Positions 43,438 through 51,434 of a stretch of 64,000 nt of DNA are shown piece by piece. The position numbers and the translations under genes were made by a program. Source of the stretch: Saccharothrix obliqua (GTDB taxonomy: Bacteria; Actinomycetota; Actinomycetes; Mycobacteriales; Pseudonocardiaceae). Every line of letters starts with the position of its first letter. Position 1 is the first letter of the stretch. The stretch is taken from positions 186,001 to 250,000 of the forward strand of contig NZ_JAHXGQ010000009.1 of NCBI RefSeq assembly GCF_019375475.1. The letters run 5' to 3'. The notes under the pieces are model-generated. The model was not told the origin of the DNA, did no database searches, and worked only from the letters and a program-made list of their open reading frames with translations.

Positions 43438-43485
43438 TTGTCCGCACGGCTAGGCTTGCGTGTGCTCCGTTGTCCGCGCGGACAA
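43438..43485. promoter_or_regulatory. PruR/PucR operator repeats
   Basis: The perfect 16-bp palindrome TTGTCCGCGCGGACAA (43470-43485) and a related element TTGTCCGCACGG (43438-43449) occupy the divergent promoter region between pruA and the PucR-type gene. The spacing between element starts is 32 bp, about three helical turns. Confidence 0.75.
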
Positions 43486-43524
43486 ACGTGCGGCCGGTCG
43501 GCTGCCGACCGGAAGGGGGTGCGG

Positions 43525-45066
43525 GTGAGCCTGCGCCAGGTGTTGATCGCGCTGGGTGATCCGCTGGTGGAACTCCAGGTCGCGCCGCACGGCCTGGAGG
43601 TCGACGTGCACGACGTGGTGATCCTCGACCCGGACGACGCGCCCGACATCCGGCCCGGCGACCTCGCCCTGGTGGTCGGCGCGCGTGGCCGGGCGGCGCT
43701 GCCGCTGGTCCGGGCCGCCGGGCAGGGCGGCGCGGCGGCCGTCGCGGTGAAGGTGGACGCGCCCGCGCCGGTGCTGCGGCAGGCCGCGGCGGACGCGGGC
43801 GTGGCGTTGCTCGGGGTGCGGCCGGAGGTGCGGTGGGAGCACCTGGAGTCGCTGGCCCGCGGTGTGGTGAGCAGCGCGCGGCTGACCGCCGACGCGGGCG
43901 CGGGCGAGGTGCTCGGCGACCTGTTCGGCCTGGCCCAGACGATCGCCGCGTTGACCGGCGGCATCGTCAGCATCGAGGACACCGCGAGCCGCGTGCTGGC
44001 CTACTCGCGCTCCTCGGACGAGGTGGACGAGCTGCGGCGGCTGTCCATCCTCGGCCGCCAGGGACCCGAGCCGTACCTGAAGATGCTCCGCGAGTGGGGC
44101 GTCTACCAGCGGTTGCGCTCCGGTGAGGACGTCGTGCGCATCGACGAGCGGCCCGAGTTGGGCATCCGGCGGCGGATCGCGATCGGCGTCCGCGCGGGCA
44201 ACCAGCCGCTGGGCACGATCTGGGTGCAGGAGGGCGCGACGCCGCTCACCGAGCGGGCGGAGCGGGCGTTGCTCGGCGCGGCGCGGGTGACCGCGCTGCA
44301 CCTGGTGCAGCAGCGCGAGCCGACCGCCGCGTTCCGGGAGAACCTGCTGGCGTCGCTGCTGGACGGCCGGATGGACGCGGCGTCGGTGGCCGGGCAGATC
44401 GGCGCCGACCCGGCCAAGCCCGCCGCCGTCGTGGTGTTCGCGTTGCGCGGCCAGGAGAACGCCGACCGCACCCAGCACGAGCTGCGGCACGCCGAGCTGA
44501 CCGGCCTGATCTCCGTGCACGCCGCCGCGTACCGGCGCAGCGCGCTGGTCAGCCAGTCCGCCGGGCGCACCTACGTGTTGTTGCCCGACCTGCCGCCGAC
44601 CGCGCCGCTGCTCGCGCTGACCAGGGAGATCGTCGCCGCCGCGCGCAAGCACATGGGGCTGCGGGTGCAGGGCGCGATCGGTTCCACCGTGCCGACCGTG
44701 GACGAGGTCATGGTGTCCCGGCACGAGGCGGACCGCGTGCTCGACGCCATGGGCCGCGACCTGGACGTGGACGTCGCCACGCTCGCCGACGTCCGGTCGC
44801 GGGTGCTGGTCAGCGAGACCCTGGCGCTGCTCGCCGAGCACCCGCGCATCCGCGACCCCCGGCTGGACCGGCTCGAACCGGAGCTGGCGCGTTCCCTGCT
44901 GGCGTACCTGGACGCGTTCGGCGACGTGCGTGCCGCCGCGAGCGGGCTCCACGTGCACCCGAACACCCTGCGGTACCGGGTGCGGCGTGCCGCCGAGGTC
45001 GGCGGGTTCGACCTGGACGACCCGCTGCTCCGGCTGTTCGCACAACTGCAACTAAGGCTGCCCTGA
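43525..45066 (+). CDS. PucR family regulator of proline catabolism (PruR-like)
   Basis: A protein of 513 residues from GTG 43525 (GGAAGGGGG upstream). The N-terminal ~120 residues are a PucR sensor domain and the middle is a GGDEF-like/CdaR domain (AFRENLLASLLDGRMDAASV). The C-terminal PucR HTH_30 reads LLAYLDAFGDVRAAASGLHV then HPNTLRYRVRRAAEVGGFDL. It is divergent from pruA-putB with a palindromic operator between them, so it most likely activates the operon in response to proline, as described for actinobacterial PruR proteins. Confidence 0.88.
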   Translation: MSLRQVLIALGDPLVELQVAPHGLEVDVHDVVILDPDDAPDIRPGDLALVVGARGRAALPLVRAAGQGGAAAVAVKVDAPAPVLRQAAADAGVALLGVRPEVRWEHLESLARGVVSSARLTADAGAGEVLGDLFGLAQTIAALTGGIVSIEDTASRVLAYSRSSDEVDELRRLSILGRQGPEPYLKMLREWGVYQRLRSGEDVVRIDERPELGIRRRIAIGVRAGNQPLGTIWVQEGATPLTERAERALLGAARVTALHLVQQREPTAAFRENLLASLLDGRMDAASVAGQIGADPAKPAAVVVFALRGQENADRTQHELRHAELTGLISVHAAAYRRSALVSQSAGRTYVLLPDLPPTAPLLALTREIVAAARKHMGLRVQGAIGSTVPTVDEVMVSRHEADRVLDAMGRDLDVDVATLADVRSRVLVSETLALLAEHPRIRDPRLDRLEPELARSLLAYLDAFGDVRAAASGLHVHPNTLRYRVRRAAEVGGFDLDDPLLRLFAQLQLRLP

Positions 45067-45099
45067 GCCCTTCACCGGCCGCACCCTAGGCTCCGCGCC

Positions 45100-46143
45100 G
45101 TGAACCTCGATGCGTCGTCCAGGCGCGGCAGTGACTTCGCCGAGTTGTCCAGGACGGTCAAGCAGGCCGGCCTGCTCGACCGGCGGATCGGCTTCTACGT
45201 GGTGTGCCTGGTGGGTGCGCTCGGCGCCCTGGCGGCGGCGGTCGCGGGTGTGGTCGCGCTCGGTGACTCGTGGTGGCAGCTCGGCCTCGCCGCCGTGCTG
45301 GCCGTCGTCTACACGCAGATCGCGTTCCTCGGCCACGACGCGGGCCACCGCCAGATGTTCGCGACCAACAAGGCGAACGGGACCGTCGGCCTGCTCCTGG
45401 GCAACCTGGTGATCGGCGTCGGCTACGGCTGGTGGATGGGCAAGCACAACCGCCACCACGCCAACCCCAACCACGAGGACGAGGACCCGGACGTCGACAT
45501 CGCCGTGCTCGCGTTCAGCGCCGAGCAGGCCCAGCGCAAGCGTGGCTTCTTCCGGTGGGTGGTGAAGAACCAGGCGTGGCTGTTCTTCCCGTTGCTGTTG
45601 CTGGAGGGTTTCAGCCTGCACGTCATCAGCACGGCCGCCGCGGCACGCCGCGAGGTGCGCGGGTGGCGGCTCGAACTCGTGCTGCTCGCCGTGCACTTCG
45701 TGGCGTACTTCGGGTTGGTGTTCGCGGTGATGTCGCCGGGCAAGGCCATCGCGTTCATCGCCGTGCACCAGGGCTTGTTCGGCGTGTACATGGGTTGTTC
45801 GTTCGCCCCCAACCACAAGGGGATGCCGGTGTTGTCCGCCGGCCACCGGCTCGACTTCCTGCGCAAGCAGGTGCTGACGTCGCGCAACGTGACCGGCGGC
45901 TGGTTCACCGATTTCCTGCTGGGCGGCCTGAACTACCAGATCGAGCACCACCTGTTCCCGAACATGCCGCGACCGCACCTGCGCCGCGTGCGGGTGCTGG
46001 TCCGCGACTTCTGCCGGGAGCGGGGCATCTCCTACGCCGAGTGCGGCCTGTTCAGCTCGTACGGGTTCGTGCTGAAGTTCCTGCACGAGGCGGGAGCTGA
46101 ACTGCGTGGTGGAGAAAAGCTCGCTCGCACAGCGTCCAGGTAG
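45100..46143 (+). CDS. membrane fatty acid desaturase
   Basis: A protein of 347 residues from GTG 45100. Three histidine boxes bind the di-iron centre: FLGHDAGHRQMF, GKHNRHHANPNHEDEDPD and LNYQIEHHLFPNMPRPHL. Four hydrophobic helices are arranged as in front-end/acyl-CoA desaturases. It uses O2 and electrons to introduce a cis double bond in membrane lipids. The last 92 bp overlap the convergent yidC paralogue, an unusually long coding overlap. Confidence 0.92.
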   Translation: MNLDASSRRGSDFAELSRTVKQAGLLDRRIGFYVVCLVGALGALAAAVAGVVALGDSWWQLGLAAVLAVVYTQIAFLGHDAGHRQMFATNKANGTVGLLLGNLVIGVGYGWWMGKHNRHHANPNHEDEDPDVDIAVLAFSAEQAQRKRGFFRWVVKNQAWLFFPLLLLEGFSLHVISTAAAARREVRGWRLELVLLAVHFVAYFGLVFAVMSPGKAIAFIAVHQGLFGVYMGCSFAPNHKGMPVLSAGHRLDFLRKQVLTSRNVTGGWFTDFLLGGLNYQIEHHLFPNMPRPHLRRVRVLVRDFCRERGISYAECGLFSSYGFVLKFLHEAGAELRGGEKLARTASR

Positions 46144-46720
46144 TGGTGGTCAGCAGGTAGACGCCCGCCGCCAGCGGCAGCACGGCGGCGACGAGGACGG
46201 TCCCGAACGGCAGCAGCCGCACCAGCTTCGCGAACGGCGGCTGCGGCCCGGCGGCTTCGGCGGCACGCGCCGCCTGCCACCGCGCCGTCGCGAACGCGAC
46301 CACCGCCAGCGCGGCGAACAACACCAGGAACACGGCGTTGTGGTCGTACGCGCCGAACCAGTGCGCGCCCAGCGGCGTGCCGAGCAACGTGCCTTCCAGC
46401 AACGGGTTCGGCGTGGTGACCAAGCGGTACATCACCATGAAGAACGGCACCTGCACCAGGGCGGGCAGGCAGCCCGCCAGCATCGAGGTGCCGTTGGCGC
46501 GGTACAGCTCCATGGTCTTCTCCTGGAGCTTGCGCATATCTTTGCCGTGCTTCTCCTGGAGCGCGCGCACTTGCGGTGCGAGCGCGGCCCGCGCCTTCTC
46601 GCCGCGCACGGCGGCTCGGCTCAGCGGGTGCATCAGCAGGCGGACGACGACGGTGAACAGGACGATGGCGAGCGCGGGCGTGGCGACGCCCGCCAGGGCT
46701 GCGCCCAGGGCGTGGAACAA
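46052..46720 (-). CDS. YidC/Oxa1 family membrane insertase (second copy type)
   Basis: A protein of 222 residues from TTG 46720 (GGAG 8 bp upstream). The conserved core contains LFTVVVRLLMHPLSRAAVRG with the groove Arg, LQEKHGKDMRKLQEKTMELY, and FFMVMYRLVTTPNPLLEG. It has about five TM helices and is shorter than the housekeeping actinobacterial YidC (which also sits near rnpA/rpmH), so it is a paralogue. It is in an operon with the small membrane protein upstream. Confidence 0.88.
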   Translation of the reverse strand: MFHALGAALAGVATPALAIVLFTVVVRLLMHPLSRAAVRGEKARAALAPQVRALQEKHGKDMRKLQEKTMELYRANGTSMLAGCLPALVQVPFFMVMYRLVTTPNPLLEGTLLGTPLGAHWFGAYDHNAVFLVLFAALAVVAFATARWQAARAAEAAGPQPPFAKLVRLLPFGTVLVAAVLPLAAGVYLLTTTTWTLCERAFLHHAVQLPPRAGTSARTRTS

Positions 46721-46757
46721 GGGGGTACTCCGGTTTCAAGCGAGCGGGAAGAGGACT

Positions 46758-47033
46758 TCAGGCGCTGAGGCCGAGTCCGGGTGCTCGCGGCCGGGGACGC
46801 CCCGCGGCGTCGGGGTCGCGCAGGCGCAGGAACGCCGCTTTCAGGGCTTTCTCGCGCAGGGACAGGGAACGCGCCCACGTCGGCGTCGTCCGCTCGGTGG
46901 GCGCGGTGGTGAGCAGCAGCGCCACCAGGGCGACCGCCGCGACGGCGGCCAGCAGCTCGGCGGGCGCGTGGAAGAGGGTGAACGCGAACAGACCCGGCAG
47001 GTACAGCGCGAGCAGCAGCTGGAGCCTGGTCAC
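46758..47033 (-). CDS. small membrane protein (DUF6412-like)
   Basis: A protein of 91 residues from GTG 47033, with GGGGAGG 5 bp upstream. Two hydrophobic helices (LQLLLALYLPGLFAFTLF; LLAAVAAVALVALLLTTA) are followed by a basic C-terminal region (RSLSLREKALKAAFLRLRDP). Proteins like this accompany the extra YidC in many actinomycetes, suggesting a shared role in membrane protein insertion. Confidence 0.6.
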   Translation of the reverse strand: MTRLQLLLALYLPGLFAFTLFHAPAELLAAVAAVALVALLLTTAPTERTTPTWARSLSLREKALKAAFLRLRDPDAAGRPRPRAPGLGLSA

Positions 47034-47054
47034 GGCCACCTCCCCTCGGGTTCC

Positions 47055-47669
47055 TCAGTCGAGCGTACCCACCACGGCGGGCCGCGTGGGGTGGTCGTAG
47101 CGGATCGTCACGTCGGCGTCCGGCGCGTAGTCGTCGTACGCGGGCAGCACCCACCGCAGCTCCGGGTCGACCTGCCGGGCCAGCGCCGCGTTCGACAGCA
47201 GCAGGTGCACGGTCAGCTCGGCGGGCAGCCACTTGTCCAGCAGCAGCGTCCCGTCCAGCACCAGCACGCCGCCCGCGGGCAGCGACACGTAGTCGGCGCG
47301 GCTCGCCCGGTCCGCGGTGGCGTCCCACAGCGACGGCAGCACCCGGCCCGTGCCGCCCGGCTCCAGCGGGTCCAGCACCTCCCGCAGCAGGCCGGGCACG
47401 TCGACCCAGCCGGTGCGGAACGACTCCGGGTCGGTGTGCCCGAACTCCAGCCGCACCGACGCGGGGCGCAGGAAGTCGGCGGCGGACACCCGCAGGACGG
47501 GCCGACCCCGGGCCCGCAGCGGGTCCACGAGCGCGTCGGCGAGCCGTTCCGGGTGCGCGGGCGGCGCGCCGTCGACCAGGACGCGGGTCCACGCGTCGCG
47601 CGGCCGGTCGGCGATCCGGTCGACCAGCTCCGCGACCAGGGCGTCCGGCGTCAGCGGGCGGACCTTCAC
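47055..47669 (-). CDS. uridine kinase-like nucleoside kinase family protein
   Basis: A protein of 204 residues from GTG 47669. The P-loop position is degenerate (TRVLVDGAPPAHPERLADAL) compared with the GxxGSGKS of true uridine kinases. The rest of the fold is recognisable: VLRVSAADFLRPASVRLEFG, GGVLVLDGTLLLDKWLPAEL and RYDHPTRPAVVGTLD at the end. Loss of the lysine loop argues against normal kinase activity. It overlaps the DUF402 gene by 4 bp. Confidence 0.65.
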   Translation of the reverse strand: MKVRPLTPDALVAELVDRIADRPRDAWTRVLVDGAPPAHPERLADALVDPLRARGRPVLRVSAADFLRPASVRLEFGHTDPESFRTGWVDVPGLLREVLDPLEPGGTGRVLPSLWDATADRASRADYVSLPAGGVLVLDGTLLLDKWLPAELTVHLLLSNAALARQVDPELRWVLPAYDDYAPDADVTIRYDHPTRPAVVGTLD

Positions 47670-48265
47670 GGCAACGGGTAGTCGTGCCAGCCGGTCGGCA
47701 GCTCCGGCACCGGCCAGTCCGGGTCGGGCTCGAACTCCGACCACGCCGGGTCCCACCACGTCGTGCCGGCCGCCACCATCGCCTCGATCTCCGCGCCGGT
47801 GCGGCGGATCGCCGCGCCCTGGGCGGCCGTGTACTTGCCGTGCGCCACCTGCTCCTCGAACTCGACGCGGTCCTTGTCCTCCAAGCCGCCCTCCACCGGC
47901 AGCCAGTAGTCCAGCTCGTGGTCGAGCGTGTCGAAACCGAAGGGCGTGCGGCGGAAGGGGTCCTGGAGGTTGAGGTACCACCCGGCGAACCGGCGTTGCT
48001 CGCCCTGCCAGTACAGGTCGACGGAGTAGGCGTCGCCGGGTCGGTGGAGCTGGAGCTTGCCGTGCCCGCGCCAGTGCGTGTTGCCCGCGGTCCGCCACGG
48101 GTGCGGGAACGGGTGGTCCGGGAAACCGAAGCGGGCGCCGGGCACCGTGAAGACGGCCAGCAGCTCCGGCCCGTCCTCGATCACGCGGGTCGGCGTCACC
48201 GACCACGGTTTGCCGTGCAGGACTTCCCGGCGCAACGCGACGTCACCAGGTGCGAAGAACCCCAT
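47666..48265 (-). CDS. DUF402 family protein
   Basis: A protein of 199 residues. The DUF402 beta-barrel motif WRGHGKLQLHRPGDAYSVDL followed by GWYLNLQDPFRRTPFGFDTL and LDYWLPVEGG is clear. Characterised DUF402 proteins hydrolyse nucleoside tri-/diphosphates or act with RNA. Its start is ATG 48265, and its stop overlaps the start of the nucleoside kinase-like gene, so the pair is translationally coupled and may act on nucleotides together. Confidence 0.8.
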   Translation of the reverse strand: MGFFAPGDVALRREVLHGKPWSVTPTRVIEDGPELLAVFTVPGARFGFPDHPFPHPWRTAGNTHWRGHGKLQLHRPGDAYSVDLYWQGEQRRFAGWYLNLQDPFRRTPFGFDTLDHELDYWLPVEGGLEDKDRVEFEEQVAHGKYTAAQGAAIRRTGAEIEAMVAAGTTWWDPAWSEFEPDPDWPVPELPTGWHDYPLP

Positions 48266-48388
48266 GCGGCCAGCCTAGGCGAGCGTGTGGGGAGGGTCGG
48301 GGCAGTGCGGTTCGCGGTGGGGGTGGGTGTGCCGGTGCGGGACATGCGCCAGGTCGGTGTGGTGACGCGGGTCGCGGTGGTGGGCGGG

Positions 48389-49795
48389 TCAGGCGAGGGC
48401 GCGGCGCAGGCGGGTTTCCGCCAGGGCGTGCCGGGGATCGGGTCGGGGCAGGCGGCGCACCAGGCGTTCCAGCACCTCCACGTCCTCCACCGCGCCCGCG
48501 AACGCCCACAGCGCGTCGGCGTCGTCGTGGTCCAGCACGCCGCGCCGCACGGCCGCCGCCAGCTCCTCCCGCTCCGCGCGCACCACGGGCGCGTCCGACC
48601 GCGGCAGCAGCTCGCCCTGGTACGCCGCCGCCGCGGCGGGCACGTCGCCCGCCCGCAACGCCGCCCGCACGGCCAGGAAATCACCCTGCACGTCCGCCGA
48701 CAGCCGGTACGGCCTGGTCAGCAGCACGTCACCGAGCTGCGCGCGCAACCGGTGCAGCTCGGCGCGCACGGTGGCCGGGTTGCCGCGCTCGCCGTACAGG
48801 TGCAGCGCCAACTGCTCGGCGGTCAGCCCGCGCGGGTGCAGCGCCAGGGCGGTCAGCAGTTCGGCGTGCCGCAGCGACAGCACCAGCGCCCGCCCGCCGA
48901 GCGACCCGGCGAGCCCGCCGAGGAAGCGCAGGGACAGCACGGGTCTTCGCCCGCTCCGGCGTGGCACGCGGAGCAGGTACCCCTCGTCCAACGGCTCCAC
49001 GAGCGCTTCCCGCCCGTCGGCCAACCGCACCCGGTCGGCGGTCACGTCCACGCGCCTGGCTCGCAGGTCCGCCGACGCCAGCACGCGCCCGGTGGGGCTG
49101 AGCAGCGCGCCCGGCTCACCGCGCAACGCGGCCAGGTGCGGCCGGTTCGCCTCGCGCAGCCGCTGGTCGCGGAGCGCGAGCCGCACCTGGAGCTGGCTCT
49201 CCACCAGGCGCGCGGTGGTTGCCACCAGCGCGCTGATGGTGGGGTGCGCGGTGCGCAGCGACCCGCTGAGGTCGACGACGCCGATCGTCCGGCCGGTGTC
49301 CGGGTCCCGCACCGGCGACGCCGCGCACGTCCAGTCGTGGTAGGCCCGCACCAGGTGCTCGGCGGAGTGCACGGTGACGGGCCTGCCCAGGGCGAGCGCG
49401 GTGCCCATGGCGTTGGTGCCGATGGCGTCCTCGCTCCACCGCGAGCCCTCGGTCAGGTGCACCCGCTCGGCGCGCCCGCGCACGGCGCTCGCGCCCTCGC
49501 ACCACAGCACGTGGCCCTCGGCGTCGGTGACGATCATGATCTGGTCGGCGTCCCGGGCGATGGCGACCAGCGTCTCCCGCAGCACGGGCAGCATCGCGGC
49601 CAGCGGGTGCGCGCCACGCACCTCGGCGACCTCGTCGGGGGCCAGCACGAGCGGCGGCTGGTGGTGGTCCGGGTCGACCCGCGCGGCCAGGGAGCGCCGC
49701 CACGACTCGACGATGAACTCCCGCGCCCCGGTCGACGGCGACCCCGTCAGCTCCGCCTCGTGCAGCCCGGCGAGCAGGCGCGGGTCTGGGTGCAT
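48389..49795 (-). CDS. GAF-domain regulator with C-terminal winged helix
   Basis: A protein of 468 residues from ATG 49795 (AGGAGG 9 bp upstream). The N-terminal part matches acetoin/alcohol regulators of the AcoR type: ESWRRSLAARVDPDHHQPPL, IMIVTDAEGHVLWCEGASAV and SRWSEDAIGTNAMGTALALG. There is no sigma54 AAA domain. Instead a C-terminal HTH (ELLTALALHPRGLTAEQLAL) precedes a helical tail, the actinobacterial variant. It is divergent from an aldehyde dehydrogenase-like gene, the usual target of this class. Confidence 0.82.
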   Translation of the reverse strand: MHPDPRLLAGLHEAELTGSPSTGAREFIVESWRRSLAARVDPDHHQPPLVLAPDEVAEVRGAHPLAAMLPVLRETLVAIARDADQIMIVTDAEGHVLWCEGASAVRGRAERVHLTEGSRWSEDAIGTNAMGTALALGRPVTVHSAEHLVRAYHDWTCAASPVRDPDTGRTIGVVDLSGSLRTAHPTISALVATTARLVESQLQVRLALRDQRLREANRPHLAALRGEPGALLSPTGRVLASADLRARRVDVTADRVRLADGREALVEPLDEGYLLRVPRRSGRRPVLSLRFLGGLAGSLGGRALVLSLRHAELLTALALHPRGLTAEQLALHLYGERGNPATVRAELHRLRAQLGDVLLTRPYRLSADVQGDFLAVRAALRAGDVPAAAAAYQGELLPRSDAPVVRAEREELAAAVRRGVLDHDDADALWAFAGAVEDVEVLERLVRRLPRPDPRHALAETRLRRALA

Positions 49796-49945
49796 CGCGG
49801 ACAACCTCCTGGCTGACCAGGATGACGCCCCGCGCCCGGTCGCGGCAAGCCGGCTCGTGGTCCGATCGGGTGCAACGTGACTGCAACGTCCCCGCCCCTA
49901 GGTTCGCCGCGTCCAGCGCGGTGCCAGTGGGGAGGCGGGAAGACG

Positions 49946-51391
49946 ATGACCAGGTACGCGGCGCCCGGCCGGCCGGGCAGCCCGGTGTCCTGCCGCGAGC
50001 GGTACGACCACTTCATCGGCGGCGAGCACGTGCCGCCCACCAGGGGTGGTTACTTCGCCAACGCGTCGCCGGTGACCGGCGAGGTGTTCACCGAGGTCGC
50101 CCGCGGCACCGCCGAGGACGTGGACCGGGCGCTGGACGCGGCGCACGGCGCGGCCCGCGCGTGGGGCCGCACGTCCGCCGCCGAGCGCGCGAACGTGCTC
50201 GACGAGGTCGCCGACCGGGTCGAGGACCACCTCGAAGCGCTGGCCGTCGCGGAGACCTGGGACAACGGCAAGCCGGTGCGCGAGGCGCTGACCGCCGACC
50301 TGCCCGCGGTGGTGGACCACTTCCGCCGCTTCGCGGGCGTGGTGCGCGCCGCGGAGGGCGGTGTCGCGCGGCTCGACGCGGACCGCGTGGCCTACCGCTT
50401 CCCGGAGCCGCTGGGCGTGGTCGGGCTGGTCGTGCCGTGGGACTTCCCGCTGCCGGCGGCGGCCTGGCGGCTCGCGCCCGCGCTCGCCGCCGGCAACGCG
50501 GTGGTGCTCAAGCCCTCCGAGCGGACGCCCGCGTCGATCCACGTGCTGCTGGACGTGATCGCCGACCTGCTGCCGCCGGGTGTGGTCAACGTCGTCAACG
50601 GGTTCGGCGACGAGGCGGGCGCGCCGCTGGTCTCGTCACCCCGGGTGGCGCGGATCGGGTCCACCGGCGGGACCGCCGACCGGCACGCGGGCGGCAAGAG
50701 CCCGAACGTCTTCTTCGCCGACGTGGTCGCGCACCGGGACGCCTTCCGCGACAAGGCGTTGGAGGGCTTCGCGATGTTCGCCTTCAACCAGGGCGAGGCC
50801 CGCACGTGCCCGTCGCGGGCGTTGATCCAGAGTTCCGCCTACGAGGAGTTCCTGGCCGACGCGGTGGAGCGCACCGGGGCCATGCGGCAGGGCGACCCCC
50901 TGGACACCGCCACGATGGTCGGCGCGCTGGTCGACGCCGAGCAGGTCGCGGCGGTGCTGGCGCACGTGGGGACCGGTCGGCGGGAGGGCGCGCGGCTGGT
51001 GTGCGGTGGTGAGCGGGCCGACCCGGGCGGCGAGCTGTCCGGCGGCTGCTACGTGGCGCCGACGGTGTTCGAGGCCGACCACAAGATGCGCGTGTTCCAG
51101 GAGGACGTGTTCGGGCCGGTGGTGTCGGTGACGCGGTTCGACGACGTCGACGACGCCGTGAAGATCGTGAACGACGCCCCTCGCGGTCCGGGTGCGGGCG
51201 TGTGGTCGCGGGACGGCGGCCAGGCGCACCGCGTGGGCCGGGAGATCCGGGCGGACCGGGTGTGGGTCAACGACCACCAGCCGCACCCGGCGTTCGGCGG
51301 CTGGGCGGACCACCGCGCGCTGCTGGACCGCTACCAGCGGGCGAAACAGGTGCTGGTGAGCTACTCGGCCGGTGCGCGCGGGTTGTTCTGA
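49946..51391 (+). CDS. aldehyde dehydrogenase homologue lacking catalytic residues
   Basis: A protein of 481 residues from ATG 49946 (GGGGAGG upstream), about 25 shorter than AldB/ExaC-type enzymes. The fold is clear (VVLKPSERTPASIHVLLDVI, AGGKSPNVFFADV, MRVFQEDVFGPVVSVTRFDD). However, the oxyanion-hole Asn of PWNFP is Asp (VPWDFPLP). A ~16-residue segment around the general base Glu (ELGGKSPN) is missing, leaving RIGSTGGTADRHAGGKSPN. The catalytic Cys of GEVCTCPSR is Arg (GEARTCPSR), and the GGYKxSGxGRE loop is also deleted. The frame is intact with normal codon use. It is probably a pseudoenzyme or a gene in early decay. Confidence 0.85.
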   Translation: MTRYAAPGRPGSPVSCRERYDHFIGGEHVPPTRGGYFANASPVTGEVFTEVARGTAEDVDRALDAAHGAARAWGRTSAAERANVLDEVADRVEDHLEALAVAETWDNGKPVREALTADLPAVVDHFRRFAGVVRAAEGGVARLDADRVAYRFPEPLGVVGLVVPWDFPLPAAAWRLAPALAAGNAVVLKPSERTPASIHVLLDVIADLLPPGVVNVVNGFGDEAGAPLVSSPRVARIGSTGGTADRHAGGKSPNVFFADVVAHRDAFRDKALEGFAMFAFNQGEARTCPSRALIQSSAYEEFLADAVERTGAMRQGDPLDTATMVGALVDAEQVAAVLAHVGTGRREGARLVCGGERADPGGELSGGCYVAPTVFEADHKMRVFQEDVFGPVVSVTRFDDVDDAVKIVNDAPRGPGAGVWSRDGGQAHRVGREIRADRVWVNDHQPHPAFGGWADHRALLDRYQRAKQVLVSYSAGARGLF

Positions 51392-51396
51392 CGGGC

Positions 51397-51428
51397 CGGG
51401 GGAGGCGCCGCGTCGGCCGCCTCCCCCG
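51397..51428. terminator. bidirectional terminator hairpin
   Basis: Perfect 11-bp arms (51397-51407 and 51418-51428, CGGGGGAGGCG) with a 10-nt loop lie between the convergent ALDH-like and GH20 genes. Confidence 0.65.
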
Positions 51429-51434
51429 CTCCGC

